From Cordia subcordata (Eukaryota; Streptophyta; Magnoliopsida; Boraginales; Cordiaceae), in NCBI GenBank assembly GCA_028554755.1, contig JAPTOF010000016.1:10081001-10145000 (forward strand): 64,000 nucleotides of DNA, read 5' to 3'. The translations under genes and the position numbers were made by a program. A model generated the notes under the pieces. It was not told where the DNA came from, did no database searches, and was given only the letters and a program-made list of their open reading frames with translations. This document shows, in pieces, positions 21,901 to 35,366 of the stretch. Positions within the stretch are counted from its first letter, which is position 1, and each line of letters starts with the position of its first letter.

Positions 21901-23640
21901 GGGTACACATACATGAGTTAGACATTACTATGAACGAGACCTTTCAATGTAAATGGGCCGCCATAATAAAATATGATGAGAATGGCTTAGATCTTTTCGT
22001 GATTCAGTTTTTCTAGGGTCAAACATTTACTTGTATTGGACTCTAGAGACAATAGGTTTTTATATTGAATTGTATAAATAGTGCTTATTATGGAGGTTTT
22101 ATATCTAAAATTAGATATGGGTGAACTTACCTGTAGCAGCTTCATGACTAAGTGCATGTTCGGCAATAGTTTTTCAAGTAACTTTTAGTATTTTGACTGG
22201 TCAAAACACTGTTTTTTTAAATTATTGTTCTTCGGTAAACTAGTATTTCAAATTGCTTCGACAGCAGCTTTTCAAGTAGCATTTAGTGTTTTAACTGGTA
22301 AAAATACTATTTTTCTAAATTATTGTTGTTCAGTAAACTAGTACTTCAAGTAAATTTTTAAATAGCTTTTAGCATTTTAACTAGTGTTTCTCAAAAGTTA
22401 AAAATTTTAGTCTTTCAGGCAACTTTTAGCTTTTCATGTTTTTTTTTTTTTTGGACAATTCTATCCATTTTCTAATTTTTTTTTTTTTATTCTTTGTCCA
22501 ATCTTTCTCTATTTTTTTACCTTTTCTTTTACAAATATAAATAAGAAATAATATAAAAATGAGTTTCAAATTCTATATAATCAACATTACTAAAAGCATT
22601 AGTATTTTTTGACAAAATGATTTTGAATCTATTAAAATTAATTTTTATAATATTGATATAAATATTTTATCAAAAAATTAGTTATATTTTAATATTAAAA
22701 TATGATTATAAAATAAATATACAGTCATGAAATATATTTATTTTATTCCTATAATAGTAATAATATTTATAATCATATCAATGCCCTTTTATGTCATTTT
22801 ATATTCATCAACTAATCTAAAAGTTGATTTTACCAAACACATTTTATTCAATCAGTTAACTAAATAGTCATTAGCAAACGGGTAAGATACAACAGCTATC
22901 AGCTACTCAGATGCTTATCAACTACCATAATAACTAAATTTCCCAAATAGGCCTGAATACAAAAAGAATTGTTGGAGGACCTTTTTATTTCTAACATTTC
23001 TAATTATGACCAATTTTGACTTGTCATTCCTAAATTCATGGACCAAGTGAACCTATGTGAACATTAGGAATATAGAGCTTTATGCCTATGTGTCTCAGTA
23101 ACAATGTTGGAAAATGGCATCTACACTGAGTGGACAAGTCTTGGGAAAGAGATGGCTATTCATCACTGCTGACACCATATGTGAAAAGTAAATTAGAAAA
23201 AAGACACAACCTTTAATTTTGTAAGGTTTTCTTATTAAATCCATCAAGTCATTTTATAATAGTTCACTTCATAAAGTGAGAGAATGATTTTCATAGTTGA
23301 TATCATGTGATGTTATTTGTAAAGCCCAAGTAGCCTGGTATTGAATAGTTGAACAGCAAACAAAGAAAAAGAAAAAATGGCCAACATCATAGGAAATAAG
23401 TTTTGCTCTAAATGTCAAAAGTATGTTCCATATTTATCAATAAACTATGTGTTTATTTGATTGTTTATACTAATCAAATTAAGTTGGGTAGAGAACCTCA
23501 ACTTTGGAAAAGCAAGCACTTAAAAATTGCACAAGAACATCTTGCTTTTCCTTTGCTTGGATTGCACAAAAAGAACATTGACAATGATCTCATAATCAAG
23601 TATTTTGTGTTAACTTTTAGCAAATAAAAAAATGGTAGTT
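21901..23640. repeat. DC1 upstream block, unit 2, with inserted repeat
   Basis: 21925-22040 and 23040-23640 match the unit 1 upstream block (16621-17600). Between them, about 22150-22940 is an AT-rich insert with an imperfect unit of about 110 bases ('gtaaactagta-ttcaa' recurring near 22236 and 22333) and ends resembling a MITE (atgttcggcaatag; rc aggcctatttggg). No gene is visible. Confidence 0.6.
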
Positions 23641-24075
23641 TATTCTTTAAATGCAGCTTTACCCGAAGAATTTGGTGCAGACTTATGAAAATGGCTAGAG
23701 GTCCTTTTTGGATCTTTAAATGGCAGGACGTCGCTATTTGGATTAGGAAGAAGTACCCAGGTAATTCTCTTCGATCCCTTGTTATCAAGCTAAGCTTTGA
23801 AGCGATAATCTTCCATACTTGGATGGAGCGCAATAGGAGAATCTTTTAGAAGCAAGCATGGATGAAGGAACAGCTATTCGACACAGTTGTTTTTGAAGTT
23901 AGTTAATAGGAAAAGTAATTGTAAAGTTAGTAGCTCAGATAGACTCTTTCTCGTAGATGGAACCTTGACATTAAGATCCCAGAGTAGCATTAAAGGCTGA
24001 TGTAATAAGTCTTTTTGTACGTTTTTGTGAATCAATACATAGTCCTTACTTACTTAGTCCAAAAAAAAAAAGAGA
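23641..24075 (+). mobile_element. LINE 3' end (zinc-binding RVT tail) with poly(A)
   Basis: The plus-strand frame near 23720-23850 reads as the last part of a plant L1-type LINE ORF2, with the characteristic W-x-ERNRRIF motif after a run of hydrophobic and basic residues. In-frame stops follow. A 3' UTR-like region leads to an A-rich tail at 24060-24072. It sits inside the DC1 upstream region, splitting the unit 2 promoter from its upstream block. Confidence 0.75.
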
Positions 24076-24884
24076 GAGAGAGTTAGTTTTAGGACTTTTA
24101 TTTTGTAAAATATGAAATTAAGGGCTTTAATTTTAAAATCTTTAGTAGAAGAGTTTGGACTTATTAAAAATGATGTTTTACACACTGTTAAGTAGCAGTA
24201 TTAATTCTTTGCTTAAATGGCATTTATATTTTTTTTTCATAATTTAGGTATATTTTTAATCATGACATTCCAAATCTACATAGTGCAAACCAAAACCAAA
24301 TATAACCCAAAAGAAAAAAGGACTAAAAAGAAAAAGGGAGAAAAAAAAAACCCAAATCTTCTCTCTATCATGTCTAAAATTGAAAATCCCTTTCTTAATT
24401 TGCCCCCAAAAAAAAAAATAGTTAGCAAACTATTCTCAGTTTACAAGTTCTTTTGGGTGGTTTATTTTAATTTATTTTATTTTTATTTTTATTTAAATGC
24501 ACAATTAATTTAAAATTTAAAAAATATGTATTTTTATATTAAGCAAAATAAAAAATATAAATTTAATTTATATTTCCATAGCTAACAAAAAAATTCAAAT
24601 TTTGTGTATGAGTACATGTAAATGATAATATAAAATTCATAAGTTTGTGTATATATACTATATAAGAGTTGGATTGCCATGCAAAAAACCCCACTTGAAC
24701 TATGAAACAAAAATCAAATGCCACCTAAAATTTGAAAGGGAACAAAATAATTGCCATACAAGCAAAGAATTAACGTTGTTACTTAAAGATATGTAAAATC
24801 ATACTCTATCATAAGTTCAAGCCCTAAAACTACTCTTTTCCCTTAGCAAAAAATTTACTCAATATATATTATCATATTTATTTC
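24076..24884. other. Gene-free A/T-rich stretch
   Basis: Low-complexity A and T runs downstream of the LINE tail. The 98-codon frame at 24217-24513 is A-run driven (Lys/Asn/Phe-rich) and is not a credible gene. No other feature was seen. Confidence 0.6.
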
Positions 24885-25000
24885 CTTTAAAACTACGGTA
24901 AGTACTATAGATGGCATTTTCCTTGTGCAATATTCTTTGCATTCGCATGTACCATCAATCTCCTATTTATAGGGAAGAAGAGAGCCATTCTTAGCTGCCT
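24885..25000 (+). promoter_or_regulatory. Probable core promoter of DC1 unit 2
   Basis: It matches the promoter text of units 1 and 3. 'cctatttatagggaagaaga' contains the TATTTATA box about 170 bases before the ATG at 25138. Confidence 0.5.
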
Positions 25001-25137
25001 CATCATTATTTCATTTGCCTCCACTTTATTGCTTCTTTTGCTAATTTAAATAGTTTTTCATATGATATATAATGGTTATAGCGTTTTAACACTTTTTATT
25101 TATTAAAATAACATGAAACGAAACTAAAAGAGAAAAG

Positions 25138-25923
25138 ATGGATCCTATTTGTCATTGTGCATTTCATTTATGTGTTAAGTGTGCTTCTCTTGACTCCCGT
25201 GCAAGAGTCCAGCAGTAATTTGCCTACACAAATTAATCATCCATTCCACCCATCACTTCTTTTTAACTCTCACCATCCCTCAAGATGCGACTACTACTAA
25301 GAGCCCCCATGGCTTTCATATTCTGCTATGCTTATGGACTAGAAATCTATGGTTACTACTTCTATTGTTCTGAGTGTGGATTTATTTTAGATGTTATGTT
25401 CATTGTGCTTTTTTGGTGCCCCACAACAGATAATAAGACTACCACTAATGATGAGTCTTCTAATAAGCATAAGGTGGTCCATACTCAACATCCATTTATT
25501 CAATGTGATCAATCAAGGGATGTTGTAATTCATTGTATATAATACATGTTCTAACATGCAAGAGCTTAGTCTATTGTCTGCATTGAGTGCCATATCATTT
25601 TGGATGAATCGTGCCTAACATTGCCTTCGAACCTTCAACATCCTTTTCATTGGCAACACGCCCAATTCATATGCAATGCTTGTGATGGATCTAAAAGGAC
25701 ATTTAGGTATGCTTGTTTCCATTGTGGTCTTGCAATTGACACAACATGTGCTTGGCCAATTCTTCCGATTATAAACTCTGAGCTACAACATCCACACCCT
25801 CTTGTTTTACTTGACAAGTTAACTAGTAAATTCTATTGTGATCAATGTGACAAGTTAACTAGAACGCAACGCATTGCACAAGTAGCTGGTTTTGGGATAC
25901 AACTTCGAGCTTTGGCATTCTAA
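25138..25923 (+). pseudogene. DC1-domain gene, unit 2, decayed, with a 107-codon open tail
   Basis: The first ATG (25138) begins a DC1-like 'CHCAFHLCVKCASL' segment that soon hits a stop. A following frame (25285-25542) has 'YYFYCSECGFILDV' and ends at a premature stop. The last open frame (25600-25923) keeps one whole DC1 domain: HPFHW, CNACDGSKRTFRYACFHCG and a final Cys. It runs directly into 'QRIAQVAGFG', which in unit 1 lies at the end of the coiled-coil exon. Thus the coiled coil and the intron have been deleted. Most likely a pseudogene; the 107-residue tail could still be expressed as a tiny zinc protein. Confidence 0.75.
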
Positions 25924-26130
25924 ATTTTAAATGGTTCTACAGACTAACAAAATTGTTTATTCCATAAGCTAACGCAAGCTCACAAATAGGTTTGATATAT
26001 AACATGCCATGCTACAAACACTTGAGCTATTTCAATCATCAATTACAATTTTCTTATCCTACAAGGGCGATGTTAATGCTTGTGAGAGTGATCACCTGAA
26101 TTATCTAGTAGTCAAGAGCCCACTTCTATT
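25924..26130 (+). repeat. DC1 3' flank, unit 2
   Basis: This is the shared 3' flank ('aacatgccatgctacaaaca' and the run to 'agtagtcaagagccc'). It ends where the third copy of the GTGTGTTTGG MITE is inserted. Confidence 0.65.
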
Positions 26131-26590
26131 GTGTTTGGAATCAGCTTATTATAAGATGCTTATTGATGTGAAAGTGATGATTCATTTTATTTTATAAGAT
26201 ATAATAAATCTTATTACAAGCATTCCATGAAAACTAAGACTAACCATACTTTTTATCTTCTAAAATATAAGCAATCCATTGTTATCTTATTTTATATTTT
26301 ACAACTTAAATGTAGTATCCCACATCAGGGTGATTTATGACTTGTTTATAAGTGGGTGGCATTGGTATAACTAATAACTTGGGTTAATCATTTTGGGCTA
26401 ATTGATTTGTGGGCCCAAGTAATTATTAGTTATGTCTATAATACAAATCTCGCTCGCGGGCTTAGGAGTCTGGGCTCGGAGGCATAACAATAAATATGAC
26501 ATCATATCACAAATATCTTATAAAAACTCAAACCAAACCATAAATTTTTATATTAAAAACATCTTAAAATGGGCCTATACCAAACAAAGC
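26131..26590. mobile_element. MITE family 'GTGTGTTTGG', copy 3, interrupted
   Basis: The ends gtgtttggaatcagc and (rc) tgctttgtttggtatag are inverted repeats like copies 1 and 2. The inner part is inverted relative to copy 1 and is split by the TG...CA insert at 26311-26489. Confidence 0.6.
26311..26489. mobile_element. 179-bp TG...CA insert, possible solo LTR of a TRIM
   Basis: It begins tgtagtatcccacatc and ends gcataaca, with near-matching flanks ttaaa (26306-26310) and ataaa (26490-26494). It contains 'gtttataagtgggtgg', a TATA-like motif. The TG...CA ends, small size and short flanking repeat fit a small LTR, but there is no second copy in the window. Confidence 0.4.
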
Positions 26591-26720
26591 AGTAGGATCT
26601 ACATGCGGACTAATTATAGATGCTCAAAGCACTTTAAGAGAAAAGTTCTATACCAAACAAAGCAGTAGAATCGACATGTGGACTAATTATAGATGCTCAA
26701 AGCACTTTAAGAGAAAAGTT
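26575..26720. repeat. 73-bp tandem duplication
   Basis: Units 26575-26647 and 26648-26720 differ at only a few bases (aggatc/agaatc, gcgg/gtgg). The unit starts 'ctataccaaacaaagcag', which is the end of the MITE, so the duplication includes a MITE terminus plus flanking DNA. Confidence 0.9.
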
Positions 26721-26973
26721 GTGTATTCTCTCCACTGGTTCTAGAGGTATAAATTGACACAACCACCATATCAGTAACAACTTCCCTACCAATTGGAATT
26801 TGTTTTAAAATCTAATTTAAACATGAATTGAAAAAAAAAATTATATTTTTTGAAGAAACATAGGATGTCAATCTAATATTCCAATTCATTGTTACTATTA
26901 TTTTATGTTTTTGGCAATAGTATTTCAATTGGAAATTAACATGGAACACATGAAATCATTTCCCAAACCCAAC

Positions 26974-27298
26974 CAATTATTTTACTAATTATGCTGCACA
27001 GGCCCTAAGTGAAGTCAGAAGTCAGCCATACTTCATCGTCACTGTTGATTAAAACTTGGAACTTAAATAAACTGCTGACAAATTAAAAACTTTGGTAATC
27101 ATACAAAAATTTTAAGCTTTCAAGGCAAGTTAATAGCAACAAGCTCCTAACCAACAATAAGAAGGAATTCTAATCAATTTCTTTCAATTACATCTCAAGC
27201 AAAAAACAAAAAACAAACCAAATCAAACCAAAAGTCACATCCCTATGTTAGAAGGAAAGTCTAACCAACTTCTTCCAATTACATCTCTAGCAAAAGAC
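26974..27298 (-). pseudogene. RPS11 3' UTR fragment, unit 2
   Basis: This matches the region downstream of intact RPS11 (32585-32850), including 'actttggtaatcatacaaaa' and the stop-codon neighbourhood 'gtcacatccc' (about 27236). There it breaks off, and a short second copy of the preceding UTR text follows. It then joins the upstream block of unit 3 at about 27299. It has no coding exon left. Confidence 0.75.
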
Positions 27299-27945
27299 CA
27301 ACCTATGTGAACATGAAGAAATATAGAGCTTTATGCTTAATGTGTCCTAGTAACAATGTTTGAAAATGGCATCCGCACTGAGTGGTCATGTCTTGGAAAA
27401 GAGATGCCTATTCACCAATATCAACACCATCTATAAAAAGCAAATTAGATTGAAAAAAATACAACCTTTAATTTTGTAGGTCTTTCTCATTAAATCCATC
27501 AAGTCGTTCTCTAATAGCTCGTTTCATCATAAAGTGAGAGAATGATTTTCATAGTTGATATTGTGTAAAATTACCGGTAAAGCTCTAGTGGTCTACCATT
27601 GAATGGTAGAACAACAAAAAGAAGGAAAAAAAATATATCAACATAGAAGTAAATAAGCATTGCTCTAAATATTAAAGGCATGCCTCCATATATTTTTCAA
27701 TAAATTGTGTTTATTTGATTGTTTATAGTAAGCAAATTTAAGTTGGGTAGAGAACCTCTATTTTGAAAAAGGTATCGAAAGGAAAAATACTTAAAAATAA
27801 CATCTTTCTTTTCATTTGCTTTGATTGCAGACAAAGAACATTGACAATGATCTCATAATCAAGTATCCCATATTAACTTTTAGCAAAAAAAAGTCACCCA
27901 GCATCATCGTATTTATCAAGTTTTGATGTTTCTCTTTTTTTTTTT
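27299..27945. repeat. DC1 upstream block, unit 3
   Basis: Third copy of the segment at 16940-17600 and 23040-23640. It starts directly at the broken RPS11 fragment. No gene is visible. Confidence 0.8.
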
Positions 27946-28744
27946 TTTTTTTTTAGAGTAGTTGTTGAGGTTTCATAGTAAAAACTAATTGGTCAATATA
28001 GGAAGTGGTACAAAACCTTACATGGTGGTATTGAATCTTGAGGTTTTCTAATGTGAGAGGAATATGTATTCTAATACCCTCCCTCACGTGTGACCTATGA
28101 CCACAACTCATGGAGCTCAAACAAGATAGTTTAATAGTGTGTGACAACAATAATGGTCATGGTGGAACACTTCTAAGGGGACACAAAGTTCAAAGATAAT
28201 TGTATCAAAAATTAAGTCTTGACTTATCTTAAAAGGTATAAACAATAGAAAGCGTCCGTTGAACGGCTTACCTATTCATCTAATTCCAGCTATTATTGCA
28301 TGTTTAGATCTTTAATTGCATTTAATGGATGTAAAGATAGTTCGAGGGTGTGACAACCACAATGGTCACAAAAAATTGGGAGTTCCATGAACGACATGGT
28401 AAGGACCACAATGGTGGTCACCCTGCTAGTGAAGACGATTTGGCGGAGCTTGAACAAGATAAGGAGCTCCACGAACAGAATAGGAAGGGTGTGAAAAATG
28501 TGGTCACAACATGAGAACAACAGCAAAGCAGCAAGACGGCGAAAATGGGTCGCACGTGTGCGATGAGAGAAACTGTGCCAAAATCGACCCAACTCTTATA
28601 CCATGTGAAAAATCGCTGAGGTTCCATCATAAAAATCAATTGATTAATATGAAGAATAGCTTAGAACTTTGCATGGTAGTCTTGAATCTTGAGAGTTTTC
28701 TGAAGAGAGGAATATATATTCCAATAGTTTTCTTTTCCAAATGA
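27946..28744. other. Gene-free stretch before DC1 unit 3
   Basis: Two related text blocks ('gaggtttcatagtaaaaact' near 27966 and 'gaggttccatcataaaaatc' near 28618) face the same way around short G/A-rich DNA. The frames here are short and unlike any family known to me. Confidence 0.5.
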
Positions 28745-28870
28745 GACTCTCTCTAAAACTACGATAAGTATATACTATAGATAGCATTTGTCTTGTAAAT
28801 GCTCTTTATACTCGTATGCACTATCAATTCTGGCTTCTTAAAAGGGAAGAAAAGAGCCCTTCTTAGCTGC
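28745..28870 (+). promoter_or_regulatory. Probable core promoter of DC1 unit 3
   Basis: It is collinear with the unit 1 and unit 2 promoter text. The TATTTATA box is changed here ('gcttcttaaaagggaag'), which would be expected to weaken it. Confidence 0.4.
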
Positions 28871-29007
28871 CTCATCACGATTTCATTTGCCTCCACGTTA
28901 TTTCTTCTTCTGCAAATTTAAATAGTTTCTGACATGATATATAAAAGTTCTAGGGCAAAACGCTTTCGTTTGTTAAAATAATGTGAAACAAAATGAGTAG
29001 AGAAAAG

Positions 29008-29697
29008 ATGGATTCTATTTCTCATTTTTGCTACAAACATCCTTTATGGCCCGAAAATGTATACCATGATTCTTCTCCTAGATGGTGTAACATTTGCTTA
29101 GATGATATATGATGGCTATTCTAGTAAGGAGGTATTTTTTGGAGCACCAGAAGTTAGCATCCATGATCGATGTAAGAAGTTGCTAGAAGAAGTAAAAGCC
29201 TACCCTTTCATTTCCATACTCGCCACCTTTCTCCACCCGATCCTGATTATCTTACCTCTTGCGGTTCGTGCAACGTAATCCTTCTAATTTTCTATTGTTG
29301 TCCTTACTGTGGATTTGATTTGTGGGTTAGTGTGCTTCTTTTATCTTATTTGCATTTTAGATTCTACCACATCTAGGGATATCATCGAACGAAATTACTA
29401 GTAGGAAAGAGGACAAAACAGACAGAAGACAAAACAGAGTTCTACGCCCAACGCACCCAGTGACACTGAGAATCAAGCTACAAATGCTGAGGATACTAAG
29501 GATCCAATTGCTCTTATGGACAAATTATAATTGCTGAACTCGAATCAAAAAGTGAAGGGCTTATCGAAGATATACAAGAACATGAAAAGAGATTAAAATC
29601 ATTAAAAGACCAGCTTGGAGAAGATGCAGAGTGCGCAACGCATTGCAAATGTAACAGGTCTGATATACAACTGCAGTCTTTTGGATATGGTATTTTA
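29008..29697 (+). pseudogene. DC1-domain gene, unit 3, decayed
   Basis: The ATG at 29008 starts a short DC1-like segment with 'CYKHPLWPENVYHDSSPRWC' before a stop near 29106. A second frame near 29195-29320 reads HFHTRHLSPPDPDYLTSC and FYCCPYCGFDLW, a clear DC1 half. The intron end tttgcattttag and the coiled-coil exon (about 29460-29697) are present but frameshifted. No intact protein is possible. Confidence 0.8.
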
Positions 29698-29884
29698 AAT
29701 TGTTTGCTCCATAAACTAACACAAACTTTACAAACAGGTTTGAGTTCGCAGCATGTCTTCAAGTGTTTAATCATCTATTTATTTTACCAAATCACCGCCC
29801 CACCATTTGTAGTAGATTTCTACTCTTACCCAAATAATACATGCTACAACACTATTGTTGCAACTTGCAATGATAGGGATCGCA
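29698..29884 (+). repeat. DC1 3' flank, unit 3 (left part)
   Basis: It matches 5280-5410 ('ccaccatttgtagtagattt', 'tgttgcaa-tgatagggat'). Its continuation lies at 32356-32530, on the far side of the hAT element. Confidence 0.8.
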
Positions 29885-29892
29885 TATAACAT

Positions 29893-32344
29893 AGGGATGG
29901 CAACGGGACGAGTGACTTAGGGTACCCGGCACGGTCGAGCCGCTAAAAATCCAACAAAAATCCATCCCCTTAAGGACCCGGAACGATTAAAAATACCCGT
30001 TAGGATTTGAGACGGAACTGGGAGTGATCTCCGGGTACCGGCATTCCCAAACCCGGCTTCTAGAATCCGGGTAATGGGTACCCGGAACAATACCCGGTTT
30101 CGTCCCGTATACATACATATATACATATATACATACATATATACATATATACATACATATATACATATATATATATATTTAATTATACATGCATATGTAT
30201 ATACACATATATATCCATACCTTATTATATAATTTATATTAATATCTCAATATATTTTATATTTATTAATTAATTATAGTTATATTGATAACATTTTTTA
30301 TATGCATACTTATTAGGACTATATAAGAAACTATAATAGTTAGAACTATGATAGAACTAGTTATATGATTAGTTTAAATATGATTATATAAAAAATCATA
30401 CAAATTCTAGTTATATGATTAACTTTAGTTAGAATTATACTAAATAACAAACTAAGTCTAATTATATAGCTACACTAACTTTAGTTACATAGCTATCTAA
30501 ATATGTTTTACATTTATTAATTAATTGTAGTTATATATATGTATATGTATATTATACAGCAAATAAAGAAGCAAAAATTATTACTTTTGTTGATAGTAGT
30601 AAGGTTTCAACCTTTTAGTCTTTAAAATTTAACTTATAGTGGATTACCACTAAACTAATATTTCATTTTTCACTTTTTATTTATGCAAAAAAACTTCTTA
30701 TTATCATAAGTTATCTAATTAGAATTATATAATTTCTATTAACATCTCAATATATTTTACATTTATTAGTTAATTATAGTTCCATTGGTAACATTTTCTT
30801 ATACGCATATTAATTAGAATTATACAAGAAATAATAATAGTTAGAACTAAATTAGAAATTGCATTAATTCTAGTTATATGGCTATCTTTAATTAGAATTT
30901 TACTAAACAATAGATTAACCCTAAATACATAGCTACACTAACAAACTAACTTTAGTTATATAGCTTAATAGCTACGTAAGATTTTTCACATTTATCAAAT
31001 AATTATTTTTATGTGTACATATTATATATATATATGTGTGTGTGTGTATATACATATACATATACATATGCATATACATATACATATTATACACTAAAAT
31101 GTTGCAAAGATTTTTACTTTGCGGGTAGTAGTAAGGTTTGACCCCTCAACTTTGTACTCTTTAAAATTTTAACTTATGGTAAAATTTTAAAATTATAAAA
31201 CTATACCAATATCTCAAAATATTTTATATTTATTAGTTTAGTATAACTTACTAATCAAATTTGAATTTTTTTATAGAAAAAATTTAAAAAAAAACTAATT
31301 ATTTTTTTATCAAGAAAAGCTGAGTAACTAAAACTAAAAATTTAAACACTTGTAAAAAAGAAACTTAAAACTAAAAGATTTACTATGTACTAGAAAAAAT
31401 ATTTAAAACAAATAAGATTAAAAAAGAAAAGAAAGATCTCATACCATTGGTCCATTACTTCACGTCCATTAGGGTATTGTTGGAGTTACCACCTCATCTA
31501 AAAATTTAAGCTTGTAGAGAAGATATTGGTTTATTTATTTATTGTGTTAACACGACCCCTCACGTGCGGCATAATTTGTTTAGAGCTTGCACGTGAACAA
31601 TTTAATTAAATGGGTGGCGGTAAGGATCGAACATGTGCCATTTGACTTTCAGGCTTTGATAGTTACCATCTCATCTAAAAGCTTAAACTTGTAGAGAGGA
31701 TATTGGTTTATTTATTTATTGTGTTAACAGGTATAATAAATCATTTATGTACTAGAAATTTCTTAGTTGTTTTCACTTTTCTCATTTCATATTCTCTCAT
31801 TCTAGAGGTACTATCTTACGTTAAAAAAGAAATTCATCGGGCATTAAATTTTCTCATTCTTGGCATCTAGTCGTGTATTTCATCTCCAGTAAAGGCGTAA
31901 GGCAAAGGCTCACGAGTCGAGATTTCATCCTATAATTTCTCATATTTGTTTTTTTTTTGAGAAATTTTTTCTGACTAAAATTTTTCAGATCTTATCCCCA
32001 CCACGCATTTATCTTAAAAAGAGTTTGCTTTGCTTATTTCTCAAGTGTAGTAATTTGTGAACTTTTTTTTCTCAAATGTTAACTCTCTCTTAATGTATCT
32101 TTTAAGTACTTGATAATGATCTTTATTTCAATTTTAATTTTAACTTTATTTTATTTTAACCAGGTTTGGGAAGTTCCAGAGGTTTGGGAAGTTCCAGATA
32201 CCTGCTGGTTTGAGACATTCTGGGAACAGGATTTACACTTAATTTTTATTCGAGTTTGAGACGGGATTTGGGATTGGAATGCTATCCTGGTAGCAGGTTT
32301 GGGATTGCTTCGTGGGTAAAGTACCCATCCCGTTGCCATCCCTA
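29893..32344. mobile_element. Non-autonomous hAT (Ac-like) element, 2.45 kb
   Basis: The terminal inverted repeats are agggatggcaacggga at the left and tcccgttgccatccct at the right, matching the (C/T)AGGGATG start of Ac-type hAT elements. An 8-bp direct repeat tataacat lies at 29885-29892 and 32348-32355. Homologous flanks at 5405-5425 and 26000 show the uninterrupted site. Inside are GC-rich subterminal 'gggtacccgg'-type motifs, (TATACA)n at about 30105-30170, and a unit of about 490-500 bases repeated at 30223, 30723 and partly 31200. No transposase frame exists, so movement would have required a transposase in trans. Confidence 0.85.
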
Positions 32345-32355
32345 AATTATAACAT

Positions 32356-32847
32356 GCCATGGTACAAACTCTTGAGCTACTTCAATCATCAATTAAAATT
32401 TCTTATCCTACAAAGTGTAATGGAAATATGCTTGCGAGAGTGATCACTGGAGTCATCTACAGCAGCCAGAAGCCTATTCAGAATCTACTTATGGAACTGG
32501 GATTTTATGAAAGCTTTCTAGTTTCTACTCCCTTGAAATCCCCTAGAACTTATAAGAAACTGTTCTAAAATCTTTCAAAACGAACCAATTATTTTACTAA
32601 TTATGCTGCACGGGCCCTAAATGAAATCAGAAGTCAGCCATACTTCATCATTGTTGACTAAAACTTGGATCTTAAAAAAAACCTGCTAAAAAAATTAAAA
32701 ACTTTGGTAATCGTACAAAAATTTTTAAGCCTTCAACAAGGCAAGTCGATAGCAACAAGCTCTTAACCAACAATTAAGTAGGAAAGTCTAACCAATTTCT
32801 TCCAATTACATTTCTAGCAAAAAAAACAAGAACCACCAAACCAAAAC
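32356..32847. repeat. DC1 3' flank (right part) and RPS11 3' UTR side
   Basis: This continues the flank interrupted by the hAT element, then runs into the region downstream of RPS11. The segment from about 32585 recurs at 26974-27240 and in part at 5438-5573. DC1 and RPS11 are therefore tail to tail in the original arrangement. Confidence 0.75.
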
Positions 32848-34801
<1,954 letters not shown>

Positions 34802-35045
34802 GGTTGAGACGAAACCCTAGATGATGATGATGTGCTGCAGATGGAGATACTCCTGCGTGCGTCTGTGAAGCAGCTGAGAGACCAACCCCGGTGGAAGACC
34901 TAAACAAGCTTATATGTGTGGGTTCTGAAACCCTAGATGTCGAAATGTCATTTTTGCCCTTCCTTGTTGGCCTCTATTGGTTCGTTTCGGGTCACTAGTC
35001 AGCCCAGTTAATGTGTTCGGCCCTGCCCATTTGATACCCTTTGTT
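34802..35045 (-). promoter_or_regulatory. RPS11 promoter and 5' UTR
   Basis: Two telo-box-like aaaccctag motifs (34812-34820 and 34928-34936) and site II-type elements (agccca near 35001, gcccat near 35035) are visible. A TATA-like motif (rc of cttatatg, near 34909) would place transcription start near 34880. Telo boxes with site II motifs are common in plant ribosomal-protein promoters. The start site itself is inferred. Confidence 0.6.
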
Positions 35046-35129
35046 TAATTATCGTCAATTAGTAAGTGGCCCGTGGAATACACATACATGATACATTGCG
35101 AATTACAAATTGCATTTATATAAGATATA

Positions 35130-35366
35130 GGGCCTGGATTAGCTTCTTTTTAAGTAAAAAGTATTTTTTTCTGAAAAAATTATATCAAATTTATAATAAC
35201 TATTTGATTTGACTTCTAAAAAAACTGAAACTCTGAAAAAGTTCAAATACAACTTTTTTTAGAAGCCAGAATTTTTAGCTTTTTAAAAAAATTTATTTTT
35301 CAAAAGCCGTTTAAAAAAAAGCGCTTTTGGAAGAAGAAAAAAAAAAAAACCAATCCAAACGGGCCC
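35130..35366. mobile_element. MITE with GGGCC ends
   Basis: The ends gggcctggattagcttcttt and (rc) gggcccgtttggattggttt are inverted repeats rich in T runs. The interior has 'aaaagtattttttt' and 'aaaagcgctttt'. It is a small non-coding element, probably hAT-like. Confidence 0.65.

Noticed and set aside
24217..24513. 98-codon open frame
   Set aside because: Made of A-run and T-run codons in AT-rich DNA behind a LINE tail, so it is a composition artefact.
30105..30170. Short regular TATACA repeats that look array-like
   Set aside because: It is a simple microsatellite inside the hAT element, with no spacers of unique sequence, so it is not a CRISPR array.
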